Shown in pieces: positions 8,598 to 15,488 of a DNA stretch of 24,374 bases. Below the pieces are notes generated by a model, which saw nothing but the letters and a program-made list of their open reading frames with translations, was not told the origin of the DNA and did no database searches. A program made the position numbers and the translations under genes. The stretch comes from an uncultured Prevotella sp. (GTDB taxonomy: Bacteria > Bacteroidota > Bacteroidia > Bacteroidales > Bacteroidaceae): positions 1 through 24,374 of the forward strand of contig CALFGU010000113.1 in assembly GCA_937877685.1 (NCBI GenBank), in the 5' to 3' direction. Each line of letters begins with the position of its first letter. The stretch's first letter is position 1.

Positions 8598-9341
8598 GCC
8601 TCCCTCGGCCTTTCTCGCTCTCTCCTGCAAGAAATCCACCGCATTGTAGAACTCCAATACTGAACATTCCTTCGGGTGGATGCCAAGATTCTCCGACAAA
8701 GATAAGCACAAAGTTTCAAAGTTCCTATCAAATTCTACCTCAATCCCACCACTACCGATGAAATTCTTTGGCTTACTGAAACATACCAACCTTGTCGTTA
8801 TGTCCTCCACATCCACCAACTCCCCACGCGAAAGACCCTCCAATATCGCCATCGTGCGTTTTTTTAAGAGGTCGAAATACTCCTTTTTTTCACTATTATT
8901 AAACAATTGTGGGAAATAAGTGGATAAATCCGTGTCTATTTTTTTTTTGACCGCCCCCAACTCGGAAGCGGCCTCGCCGTAGGTCATACCACTTAACTTC
9001 TCCAGCACCCTCGCCAACCCCTCGTCCGTGAGGTCATCAGTCTTTTTCCCGTCAATGCTCTCCACCAAACAAGCAAAGGCACGATGACCGGGGTTGAGTT
9101 CGGACTGAATCATATATACGCATTGACGCAAGTTTTGCATCTCCTGCCCAGCGAGGTCGTTCTTACTCTGCGACAGATACCTCCGTATCTTCTCGCACCG
9201 CCTATCAAACGCCGCCACATCACCGCCAATCCCGGAATCAATCAGAAGGTACTTTTGGAACTTTTGAAATCGCACGATGGGGAGTTCATCAATGGCATCG
9301 TACATCTTTACGCGATGCCCTGCAATCTGCCTCTCTACCAT
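8583..9341 (-). CDS. tail assembly chaperone candidate
   Basis: The 252-aa product lies directly upstream of the tape measure, the standard place for gpG/gpGT-type chaperones. The sequence is soluble, mixed helical and rather acidic. A conserved-looking opening reads IDELPIVRFQKFQKYLLID and then SGIGGD (residues 17-40), which I recall from Bacteroidota siphophages. Three A-rich runs (8859-8865, 8884-8890, 8939-8948) lie in the gene, one forming the heptamer A AAA AAG in the zero frame. The -1 frame is open from 8772 through the stop to 8443, inside the tape measure, which could give a longer frameshift product. The start overlaps the previous stop by seven bases. Function is inferred from position and style. 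Confidence 0.6.
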   Translation of the reverse strand: MVERQIAGHRVKMYDAIDELPIVRFQKFQKYLLIDSGIGGDVAAFDRRCEKIRRYLSQSKNDLAGQEMQNLRQCVYMIQSELNPGHRAFACLVESIDGKKTDDLTDEGLARVLEKLSGMTYGEAASELGAVKKKIDTDLSTYFPQLFNNSEKKEYFDLLKKRTMAILEGLSRGELVDVEDITTRLVCFSKPKNFIGSGGIEVEFDRNFETLCLSLSENLGIHPKECSVLEFYNAVDFLQERARKAEGGRKRP

Positions 9342-9592
9342 AGTCTAACTGCGATTGGGGTTGCAAGTATTGGGCACGCCAAGAGCGGAAGCCAAGTGGT
9401 AATCGCGAATACTACCGCAGTAACCCCAAAGCACGCCCAAAAGGTCGTACAGAAATGACAATTTAGCAACTTGTTGAAAAAGCCGTTGGAGTGAACTTGC
9501 ATCCACTCCAACCATCCCCACTTCCTAACAAGCGCAAGCCCGAAGGCCACCGCGAGGGCTATAACCAATGTGAAAGCAACCAACCGAAGCAT
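9335..9592 (-). CDS. small membrane protein with CxxC motif
   Basis: The 85-aa product has an N-terminal membrane segment (about 3-22), a short polar region with WMQVHSNGF, then CHFCTTFW (45-52), and a second hydrophobic region (53-80) long enough for one or two crossings. The layout of helix, WGxxEWMQVH and CxxCxxxW is one I recall from Bacteroidota phage membrane proteins and resembles DUF1360-like proteins. The CxxC could bind metal or form a disulfide. It overlaps the upstream holin-like gene by 34 bases and the downstream tail gene by seven. A holin or host-envelope role is possible. No function is established from the sequence. Confidence 0.7.
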   Translation of the reverse strand: MLRLVAFTLVIALAVAFGLALVRKWGWLEWMQVHSNGFFNKLLNCHFCTTFWACFGVTAVVFAITTWLPLLACPILATPIAVRLW

Positions 9593-9831
9593 ACGACTAA
9601 ATCTCCATAAGCCAATCCAACAAGGTCGCAGATGACATCATGCCACTCCGCTTTCCCTTCCTTCCCGAAAAGGTCAATCAGTTCCTTCGTGACAAAGATT
9701 ACAACCGCAAGCACATTCGCCGCCCACAAGGGCATCCAGTTTGCGAAGGTCAACAGACACACGGCCACCGCCAAGATATGCAGCAATCCGTCTGTCCGTA
9801 CCCAATTACAAAGTTTCTTCAACCAATTCAT
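9559..9831 (-). CDS. small membrane protein, holin-like
   Basis: The 90-aa product has two or three hydrophobic segments: about 16-30 (LLHILAVAVCLLTFA), 33-48 (PLWAANVLAVVIFVT) and 68-88. The loop KELIDLFGKEG carries a K-E-x-x-D pattern, and WHDVICDLVG supplies another acidic pair, as in small YfiM/DUF2279-type membrane proteins. Size and topology fit a holin, but the gene sits in the tail cluster about 9 kb from the amidase. The ATG at 9831 follows the stop of the 200-aa gene by 12 bases. An alternative is an envelope protein unrelated to lysis. Confidence 0.6.
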   Translation of the reverse strand: MNWLKKLCNWVRTDGLLHILAVAVCLLTFANWMPLWAANVLAVVIFVTKELIDLFGKEGKAEWHDVICDLVGLAYGDLVVCFGWLLSHWL

Positions 9832-9843
9832 ATCATTTTGTTT

Positions 9844-10446
9844 TTAAGACCCCTGCTCTATACGGCAGAACTCATCGTACTTCAACACACCCTCAATCCT
9901 TACTCCGTAATAGGGTTGCATTAAATACTGCACATCCACTTCATCCAAGGAATACCCCCGGTAGATGTTTTCTGCCCTTTCGTACATCCTGTTTACAAGG
10001 ATGCTCCCATTTGACAGATGCCACCCGTAACGCCCGGCAAGGAACTTCAAGAAATAATCCTTTGCCCAATAGCCGTTACGGATTCCCTTCTCTCCGTTGA
10101 GTACATCCATATTTCCCCAAAAGATAAGGGAGAACGGGGATGTAATTGTTCGCCCCCATACTCCTGCGTCAATCGTTTCGGGGTCATCCACTTCAAAGAA
10201 TACGAAGTTGCCAATCTTGGAATCCGGGCCGACCTCAATGTAATCGTTCTCCCCGTGCCCGTTCCATCCACCGCAGTAACACGCAGGCACGACAATCCGC
10301 TTGCCATTGATTATCCGCGTAATCCTCTGCGCACGACCGAAAGCGGCATCCAGCCAATCAAACGTATTAACAAGACCGACCTGCATCTCTGCAATCACCT
10401 TGTCAACCATTATGGCATTTTCGTCAACTGGTGCATTGTCATACAT
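9844..10446 (-). CDS. tail completion / terminator-like protein
   Basis: The 200-aa soluble product begins with a helix (DKVIAEMQVGLVNTFDWLDA) and continues AFGRAQR, then ACYCGGW, NDYIEVGPD and FFEVDDPETID. I recall the pattern of LxWLxxAFGRAQR, Y, GxDY, PDxxxGN, FF and DPE from Bacteroidota siphophages, next to tail genes. It overlaps the preceding 170-aa gene by eight bases. The position between head-tail joining genes and the tape measure fits a tail terminator or completion protein. There is no catalytic motif. The assignment rests on gene order and a remembered pattern. Confidence 0.55.
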   Translation of the reverse strand: MYDNAPVDENAIMVDKVIAEMQVGLVNTFDWLDAAFGRAQRITRIINGKRIVVPACYCGGWNGHGENDYIEVGPDSKIGNFVFFEVDDPETIDAGVWGRTITSPFSLIFWGNMDVLNGEKGIRNGYWAKDYFLKFLAGRYGWHLSNGSILVNRMYERAENIYRGYSLDEVDVQYLMQPYYGVRIEGVLKYDEFCRIEQGS

Positions 10447-10951
10447 ATAACATAGATTTTATTTGTTCCATAACTCTGTCATATCCACCGAACTCCGTCA
10501 TTATCCGCGTCCAATTATCCATCGAAAGACCGAAGGAATCCTGCCCATACTTGGCAATTATCCCTGCCGCATACGGGGTTAATCCGACAATCCTAACATA
10601 CTCAGCTCCGAACTCTACCCCTAACTCCGAATAAAACTTGCCATTGATATAGAGGTTTGGCGCATCCGGATTTCTGTTATCGCCCCCGTAGGGGTTGCTG
10701 ATACTCTGCTTCCACGCGGAATAGTTCGCCGCACTGACACTTGACAGAAACCATCCTCCCCCGGCTCTCAAATCCTCACTATACAATGGTCGCAAGTCAT
10801 CCCAACTCGCACTCTTGCCCTCCGCTAATTGCTCTTTTTGAAGGTCAAGGATGTCCCGTTCATTGTGCAAGACTGCAATCCGAGAAATATCCCCGGATTG
10901 CAATCCCGCTAATACGTTCTCAACTCGCGTGAGTAATTCTTGGAGCGTCAT
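10439..10951 (-). CDS. head-tail joining / tail structural protein
   Basis: The 170-aa product has an N-terminal helix pair (about 1-45, through LHNERDILDLQKEQLAEGK). Next come SWDDLRPLYSEDL and a Trp/Ser/Asn-rich middle, followed by NPDAPNLYINGKFY (about 100-113) and a C-terminal helix. A succession of KEQL..GK, RP.YSED and R..DAPNLY..G.F is one I recall from small proteins in the head-tail region of Bacteroidota phages. It shares TAATG with the previous gene (1-base overlap) and overlaps the next by eight bases, implying coupled translation. It could be a connector, neck or minor tail protein. Confidence 0.5.
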   Translation of the reverse strand: MTLQELLTRVENVLAGLQSGDISRIAVLHNERDILDLQKEQLAEGKSASWDDLRPLYSEDLRAGGGWFLSSVSAANYSAWKQSISNPYGGDNRNPDAPNLYINGKFYSELGVEFGAEYVRIVGLTPYAAGIIAKYGQDSFGLSMDNWTRIMTEFGGYDRVMEQIKSMLYV

Positions 10952-11391
10952 TAGACTATTTCTCCTTCATATGCCCAATCTCCATCTGAGTTTGTTATAC
11001 ACGCAAGATAGGCATAGATAGTGGAATAATAACCAAGAATTATTGTTTTACCATTATCGTCAGTATTAACTAATAATGTTTTCGCCGTTTTTTCATCTTC
11101 TGCGATAAAATGAACACGCAGATATTTTCCAGCCATTAAATCGGTCAACTGCTGTTGCGTTATACCTAACAATGTGGCCGCCTCCATTGAAGTTTTATCA
11201 ACGAAATCATCAGGAACTGAACTTGTACTTTTCAGCGTAAGCGCATCAAGTATTTCTTCGGGCGTAGGTTCTGCTGGAATAAGGTCGATAATCCCTTCAA
11301 GAATCGCGGGCAAAACGGAGGCCGCGTCAATCGCAGAGCCCTGCCCGGCAATCTTTTCGGCCACGATGGCTTTAATTTCGTCTTTTGTCAT
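10951..11391 (-). CDS. head-fibre-like structural protein
   Basis: The 146-aa protein opens with a helical anchor (MTKDEIKAIVAEKIAGQGSA, then IDAASVLPAILEGIIDLI). It continues with a Pro/Glu linker and then FVDKTSMEAATLLGITQQQL and TDLMAGKYLRV, and ends with a beta-rich region. The S-x-E-A-A-x-L-x-G-I-T-xx-Q pattern followed by GKYLRV resembles proteins annotated as head fibre proteins in Bacteroidota phages. Its N-terminal helix is similar in style to the 54-aa fibre anchor (I..N.....I....L...L..II..L). Its ATG overlaps the TGA of the 46-aa gene (ATGA). Confidence 0.5.
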   Translation of the reverse strand: MTKDEIKAIVAEKIAGQGSAIDAASVLPAILEGIIDLIPAEPTPEEILDALTLKSTSSVPDDFVDKTSMEAATLLGITQQQLTDLMAGKYLRVHFIAEDEKTAKTLLVNTDDNGKTIILGYYSTIYAYLACITNSDGDWAYEGEIV

Positions 11392-11528
11392 TTTGTTTTC
11401 TTTTTATCTGTTTCACGAAAGCCGGAGGCATAGGCGGCTCTGCCCTGCCTCTCGGCTTGTTCCTTCGTTGGGTACACTTTTCCCCGGCTTCCCCAACGCC
11501 ATCCACCGGGGACTCGCGTGACTGGCAT
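11388..11528 (-). CDS. 46-aa conserved phage protein (GGWRWG...GKVYPTK type)
   Basis: ATG at 11528 and TGA at 11388-11390, the latter sharing ATGA with the next gene. The product begins MPVTRVPGGWRWGSRGKVYP and continues TKEQAERQGRAAYASGF, ending in a Lys-rich tail. The pattern of GG.RWG..GK.YPT...A..Q..A.Y..G. is a small protein I have seen across many tailed phages, often in the head-tail region. The first half is likely a small beta-hairpin and the second a helix. It starts two bases after the stop of the 91-aa gene, in the same operon. Function is unknown; DNA or peptide binding is plausible for a 46-aa basic protein. Confidence 0.8.
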   Translation of the reverse strand: MPVTRVPGGWRWGSRGKVYPTKEQAERQGRAAYASGFRETDKKKTK

Positions 11529-11530
11529 AG

Positions 11531-11806
11531 TTAGGCGATTGAGATTGAATAGTAGATTACTTCAGAATTTGCGCTATCAAGAATTGATACGGTTATTAAT
11601 GTATCGTCTTCTTTATCGAAAGACAAGATAGGGACGAGGGAACCCATATATTTATAATTAGCAAAAACTACCGAAAGCAACGAAAGAGGGTTTGCGAGGT
11701 AATGATTCTTTAACTGCGCGTCAACTTCGGCTTTCTTTGCGGCATCAAGGTAATCTTTTCCTTCCCAGTCAATAATAATGTAGTCTTGTTGTGCAATGTT
11801 AGGCAT
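11531..11806 (-). CDS. 91-aa hypothetical protein opening the tail operon
   Basis: The product starts MPNIAQQDYIIIDWEGKDYL, followed by a helix AAKKAEVDAQLKNHYL and a beta-rich C-terminal half (VVFANYKYMGSLVPILSFDK and so on). There is no membrane segment or recognised motif. It is acidic and probably a small virion or assembly protein. It is the first gene after the palindromic boundary element at 11825-11913 and is followed by the 46-aa gene with a two-base gap. It may therefore head the tail transcription unit. I do not recognise the family. Confidence 0.6.
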   Translation of the reverse strand: MPNIAQQDYIIIDWEGKDYLDAAKKAEVDAQLKNHYLANPLSLLSVVFANYKYMGSLVPILSFDKEDDTLITVSILDSANSEVIYYSISIA

Positions 11807-11824
11807 AATTTTTCAATTTAAGGC

Positions 11825-11913
11825 GTTTTTTAGCCGTTTTGGCGGGGTTTCTCCAACGAGATATATAATTATACCACCGAAGGGATAAAACCCCGTAGAA
11901 TCGGCTTTTTTAC
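11825..11913. repeat. boundary repeat element, copy D (two inverted copies)
   Basis: This is the 115-base gap between the 438-aa and 91-aa genes. Copy D1 lies on the minus strand at 11913-11884 (arm with GCCGATTCTACGGGGTTTT). Copy D2 lies on the plus strand at 11825-11853 (arm with GCGGGGTTTCTC). They face each other across one A/T core, 11859-11873. In the RNA, CGGGGTTT can pair with AAACCCCG and GCCG with CGGC, separated by a 6 by 6 internal loop. It could act as a bidirectional element, a terminator without a T-tract, or a dimer binding site. Confidence 0.65.
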
Positions 11914-11921
11914 AAAAATAA

Positions 11922-13238
11922 CTATACTGTCCTATATCTCGCCCCGTTGTTCGTACATTTCAAGCATACGCGGTCAAGTCCACGGGTATCCAGCGAGAGG
12001 GCTTTGTACGCCTCCGCAAGTTCCCATCCAAGACCGCTTGCACGACCCTGCGGATTGCCGTCAACCTCATACAGAATCCCCTCACGGGTTATGTTCGCTT
12101 GATTGCGATTGACGCGGGTTTCGGGATTCATCGCCATTGTACGGAGTACATTCGCCGCCACCTGCTTTTGAAGCACCTGCGCGAAGATTGCCCTTTGGCT
12201 AATGATGAAATCTGTCAAGTCGCATCCAATCGTAACCACGCAATTCAATCCGTAGTTCATCGTATTTGTATATGACAACGCACCGATGTCGAACATCTCC
12301 GGGTATTCACTGAAAGTCATCGGGGCTTTCACACAGAACGGCGAAACCATCATCCACTCGGTAATCTCTTTCCAACTCTCCAAGGCATAGCCGTAGCAAG
12401 TTTCGCACGGGCTCTTGCTCCAATCCTTGCTCACGTTAAGGGCATACGCCCCGCTCGGAAGGTCGTTCTGATTGTAACAAAGAAACCACGCGCCCCCGGT
12501 GTCTGTATCCTCCCCCATATAGGGAAGATTGAGGTCAACATCGTACCATTGGAACGTTCCTTGATTCTCCACGATGGAAAGGGTGAAAACTGAAACCGGG
12601 TCGCGCCTTGAGGAGTGGAAAAGGTAAATCGGAAGTTCCCACGTTACCGGGGTAACATCTAACAATCTTGTCCTCAACGGATTCCATATAATTTGCAAGC
12701 CGATTTTCTCAATCTTCATCGTAACGCCCATCGCGCGGACTGGCTGAATCTCAAACCCAACAATCTTCCCCTTCGGGTCAATCGTGGCCGCAAGCCGTGC
12801 CGCACCATCAAAAAACGCCCTGCGGTCAACAAGATTCCTCGTTTCCCGGTTGAGTTGCTTCTGTGTGATGAAGGTCTGTATGGTCGTATTTATCCCATCA
12901 TTGGTTAACTTGGTGACATACCACGAAAGCGAATCAATCCAAGTATCCCCGTTAGTGGGAACTACTCCCATGCTTCCCTGCTTCGCAATCCATACACGCC
13001 CTTGATAAAAGACTGCCTGCCCCGTGAAGTATTGCTCATTATTTGCCCAATCGGTAGCACCCCAATCGGTAGGCATAATCTGCCGGATGTTTTCAAGTGT
13101 CACAAGCGGATGCGCCCCTTGATAGGTAAGACCGCTTTCGGAGGTCAGCAGACTATCATCAATGACATTCGGCCCGAAGCCCTGCTCCCAACCGACTAAC
13201 CCAAAGAGTTCTTTTTGTATGTCTTGCAATCGTAACAT
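11922..13238 (-). CDS. 438-aa conserved structural protein downstream of the capsid gene
   Basis: The protein has mixed character. The N-terminal third (about 40-110) holds TDWGATDWANNEQYFTGQAV and FYQGRVWIAKQGS, a small aromatic module reminiscent of carbohydrate-binding repeats. The middle is beta-rich with many Trp and Tyr residues. The C-terminal third is helical (FIISQRAIFAQVLQKQVA). Cys pairs occur at CETC (near 276) and CLKC (close to the C-terminus, followed by TNNGARYRTV), so it may bind metal. It follows the capsid gene across a strong terminator, so it should be made at lower level than capsid or from its own signal. It is likely a head-tail connector or decoration protein. Confidence 0.5.
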   Translation of the reverse strand: MLRLQDIQKELFGLVGWEQGFGPNVIDDSLLTSESGLTYQGAHPLVTLENIRQIMPTDWGATDWANNEQYFTGQAVFYQGRVWIAKQGSMGVVPTNGDTWIDSLSWYVTKLTNDGINTTIQTFITQKQLNRETRNLVDRRAFFDGAARLAATIDPKGKIVGFEIQPVRAMGVTMKIEKIGLQIIWNPLRTRLLDVTPVTWELPIYLFHSSRRDPVSVFTLSIVENQGTFQWYDVDLNLPYMGEDTDTGGAWFLCYNQNDLPSGAYALNVSKDWSKSPCETCYGYALESWKEITEWMMVSPFCVKAPMTFSEYPEMFDIGALSYTNTMNYGLNCVVTIGCDLTDFIISQRAIFAQVLQKQVAANVLRTMAMNPETRVNRNQANITREGILYEVDGNPQGRASGLGWELAEAYKALSLDTRGLDRVCLKCTNNGARYRTV

Positions 13239-13250
13239 ATCGAAGCGAAA

Positions 13251-13285
13251 TAAAAAGAGGGACGGGGCATATTGTCCCGCCCCTC
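13251..13285 (-). terminator. intrinsic terminator after the major capsid gene
   Basis: On the minus strand GAGGGGCGGG (13285-13276) pairs with CCCGTCCCTC (13266-13257). The 10-bp stem has one G-U pair and a nine-base loop, and TTTTT (13256-13252) follows directly. This is a textbook Rho-independent terminator placed 20 bases after the capsid stop codon. It should end or attenuate the transcript carrying portal, scaffold and capsid before the 438-aa gene. Confidence 0.88.
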
Positions 13286-13305
13286 AACGGACATTTTGAA
13301 AGTGT

Positions 13306-14427
13306 TTAGGAGGTGACTTCCTGCGTCAGCACGGGCGCGTCAGAACTATTCACGACCTCAACGGGCATAGCGAACGGGCTCTGTGCGTTGGCCGGGCTTG
13401 CAATCTCAATCTTGATAATCGGATTGGCAACGGTCGAAGGGTCGGAGTTGTAGGCCACCAAGAAAGCGACATCCACCGAGAAGCCGAAGTATTCCTTCTT
13501 GCCGCAGGTAAGGTCAGCGGTAGCATCGCCCGCGCTTGCGGACTGGTCGCCGACTGCGGTGTAGTAATGGAATCCTACGGGGAGGTTGATGTACGGCAGA
13601 GTGGTAACACCCCACTCGTGGAAGTTTGACTGCGTACCCAGCAGGGCTTCGCGGTCAACACGGGTGAGAACACCCACATTTCCATCTTCCACGACATAGG
13701 CGGTAGCGAAAATGTCTTCATCATTAAGAAGGTTGGCGGTGTAATGGAAAATCTTACCCTCATACTCCAGCCGTTTGTTGACATCGTTGTAAATGTCATG
13801 CTCGGCCATCTTGCGGATAAGGGAATCAATCCCGGTGTTACCGATGACATGAAGGAGGCCGGGATATGCGTTAGCCCTCTGCAGGGAGTTCATATCGGCA
13901 AGCCAATCCATACGACCATTCCAAGTCACCTCAACGGTGTTCGCGGTAACGGTGTAATAAAGTGCATCGGCAAAGACCTCGGTCTTGTTCGCTTCAAGAG
14001 CGGCGATGGCGTAGTTATCCATTGCGGTAGCAAGGGCACGCGTCACCTTCTCCATCTTGCGGGCAAAGTCGTGGTCGTAGGAAATTTCGTTGTTCAGATA
14101 GAGGGCAGGAACCATCGTGAAACCGACAGAAAGGGTAACCCACTGAATCGTGAACAGCGCGGAAGTGTTCTCATCGTCAGCGATTGCGCAGGAACGCACG
14201 TTGCTGACAGTTACATCTCCGTCATAGTCAATGACAGGAATCTGCACGGTGTTGCCGATAGAGGCAAATGCGCGGTCGCGGAGTTCCTGAGAAATGAGAG
14301 AATTAGGGGCATCGGTCTGCTCAATAAAGAAATCAAGCGCACCATACTCAAGCGGACGGGCCATATTCTTGTCGAAACGCTCTACCTCAATCCGCCAATT
14401 CTGCAAACGAGTTGCTACAAGTGACAT
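13306..14427 (-). CDS. major capsid protein
   Basis: The 373-aa protein follows the scaffold gene and ends at a strong terminator, the usual setting for the most abundant virion protein. It has no membrane segment or catalytic motif. The N-terminal part is helical (RLQNWRIEVERFDKNMARPL). Next comes a beta-rich region with IPVIDYDGDVTVSNVRSC and a helical core DFARKMEKVTRALATAMDNY, then AIAALEANK (about 121-150), as in the spine helix region of HK97-fold capsids. A later block has a GLLHVIGNTG pattern near 190. The C-terminal 40 residues (PANAQSPFAMPVEVV) look extended. The HK97 fold is inferred from order and helix pattern. No delta-domain cleavage site was identified, and the separate scaffold suggests none is fused. 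Confidence 0.8.
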   Translation of the reverse strand: MSLVATRLQNWRIEVERFDKNMARPLEYGALDFFIEQTDAPNSLISQELRDRAFASIGNTVQIPVIDYDGDVTVSNVRSCAIADDENTSALFTIQWVTLSVGFTMVPALYLNNEISYDHDFARKMEKVTRALATAMDNYAIAALEANKTEVFADALYYTVTANTVEVTWNGRMDWLADMNSLQRANAYPGLLHVIGNTGIDSLIRKMAEHDIYNDVNKRLEYEGKIFHYTANLLNDEDIFATAYVVEDGNVGVLTRVDREALLGTQSNFHEWGVTTLPYINLPVGFHYYTAVGDQSASAGDATADLTCGKKEYFGFSVDVAFLVAYNSDPSTVANPIIKIEIASPANAQSPFAMPVEVVNSSDAPVLTQEVTS

Positions 14428-14485
14428 AATTGTAAAAGGTTTTAATTGTTATACATTGGCGGGCTTCCCTTTGCCCTTGTTTGTT

Positions 14486-15430
14486 CTATCTCTGAACGAG
14501 TGGCAGTTTCTTGATTTCATCATACTTCTCCGTGCGAATCTTGTCAAATTCCTTTTGGAAACTGACTGACCCTACGGCCATACCACGCGAAAGGAGTGCG
14601 GCCTTGATTAACTGGTCGGCTTCTACCTGCGACTTCGCCCCGCTCAAATCCACCGAGCCATCCTTGTCGCCAAGGGGTTGCTCTTTAAAGCCCGTCCCGG
14701 TCTGATGGCGACCTTCCTCAATCACGCCCATATCCTTGAGCGATTTGAGAACGAGGTCGCTTGCCGTGTACGGGGCAAGATTCTTTTCGGGGTTACGCAT
14801 AACCGCTCCGTCCTTCATAAAGGCCAGCACCTTCCCGCCCTTACCATCGTCAATATACTCCGGGGACATCCCTTTCACCGAAGCGATGGCCTGCGACAAT
14901 ACCACACTCTTAACCGCTTCCGGGAGGTCTTTCTTCCAACTCGGCACGATTCCCGCGAACTCCGCATCCATCTTCACGGCAAGCATTGCCGCCGCGTGGT
15001 CGCTTTCGCTCTTGTCGTACTTCGTTTTCAGTTCGGTGTACTCCCGTGTCACGTTTGCGAGGTCAGCCTTTGCCTTACCCAATTCCTTTTTGAGTTCGGT
15101 GTCCTGCCCTCCGTCTTCGATGGTCTTTTGCAGGCGGGCTTTCTCTTTTTCAAGTGAGGCCACCTTTGCCGCGTTCCCGTCTGCGGCCTCTGCCTTTTCC
15201 TTCATACCACCGATAACGCGCTTAGCATAGTCGTAGGTCTTTTCCGCTCCATCCTTTGCGATTCCGCTTGCGGACAAAATATCAGCATCAAGGTCGCGGT
15301 AGATTTCTCCAATCCGTTTCCCGATTACCTCGTTTTCATTATTCTGCGACATCTCAACGATGGCGGCTTTCTGTTCATCGGTAAGTGCGCTCAATGCACT
15401 GTTTCCGTTCAGTTGTTCTGTTGTAAGCAT
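14486..15430 (-). CDS. capsid scaffolding protein
   Basis: The 314-aa product sits immediately before the capsid gene. It is highly charged and mostly helical. A long Lys/Glu/Ala coiled coil runs at about 75-155 (including ASLEKEKARLQKTIEDGG and then KKELGKAKADLANVT), followed by DAEFAGIVPSWKKDLPEAVK and a mixed C-terminal domain. The layout of acidic N-terminus, coiled coil and basic C-terminus (IRTEKYDEIKKLPLVQR) fits scaffolds that bind capsid through their C-terminal tail. No serine protease motif was seen, so it is not obviously a protease fusion. A 58-base gap separates it from the capsid gene and a hairpin lies in front of it. Confidence 0.78.
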   Translation of the reverse strand: MLTTEQLNGNSALSALTDEQKAAIVEMSQNNENEVIGKRIGEIYRDLDADILSASGIAKDGAEKTYDYAKRVIGGMKEKAEAADGNAAKVASLEKEKARLQKTIEDGGQDTELKKELGKAKADLANVTREYTELKTKYDKSESDHAAAMLAVKMDAEFAGIVPSWKKDLPEAVKSVVLSQAIASVKGMSPEYIDDGKGGKVLAFMKDGAVMRNPEKNLAPYTASDLVLKSLKDMGVIEEGRHQTGTGFKEQPLGDKDGSVDLSGAKSQVEADQLIKAALLSRGMAVGSVSFQKEFDKIRTEKYDEIKKLPLVQR

Positions 15431-15452
15431 CTTTCCCTTTGATGTTTGGTTT

Positions 15453-15479
15453 TCCCCGAATTGCTAACGGCTTCGGGGA
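15453..15479 (-). other. RNA hairpin upstream of the scaffold gene
   Basis: TCCCCGAA (15479-15472 on the minus strand) pairs perfectly with TTCGGGGA (15460-15453) around an 11-base loop, in the 58-base gap between the 146-aa gene and scaffold. It is followed by AAAACC and not by a T-run, so it is not a classic terminator in the gene direction. It may be a processing, stability or pausing structure that separates portal from scaffold and capsid levels. Confidence 0.5.
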
Positions 15480-15488
15480 TATGCCGTT

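Noticed and set aside
8443..8709. Separate 88-aa gene on the minus strand
   Set aside because: Its first start codon is GTG inside the 252-aa gene with no clear ribosome site. It is better considered as a possible frameshift extension, reported as a finding.
13744..14424. 226-aa open frame on the plus strand opposite the capsid gene
   Set aside because: The minus-strand frame has the capsid context, its own start and a terminator. The plus-strand frame shows no domain pattern and would be the only gene facing the other way.
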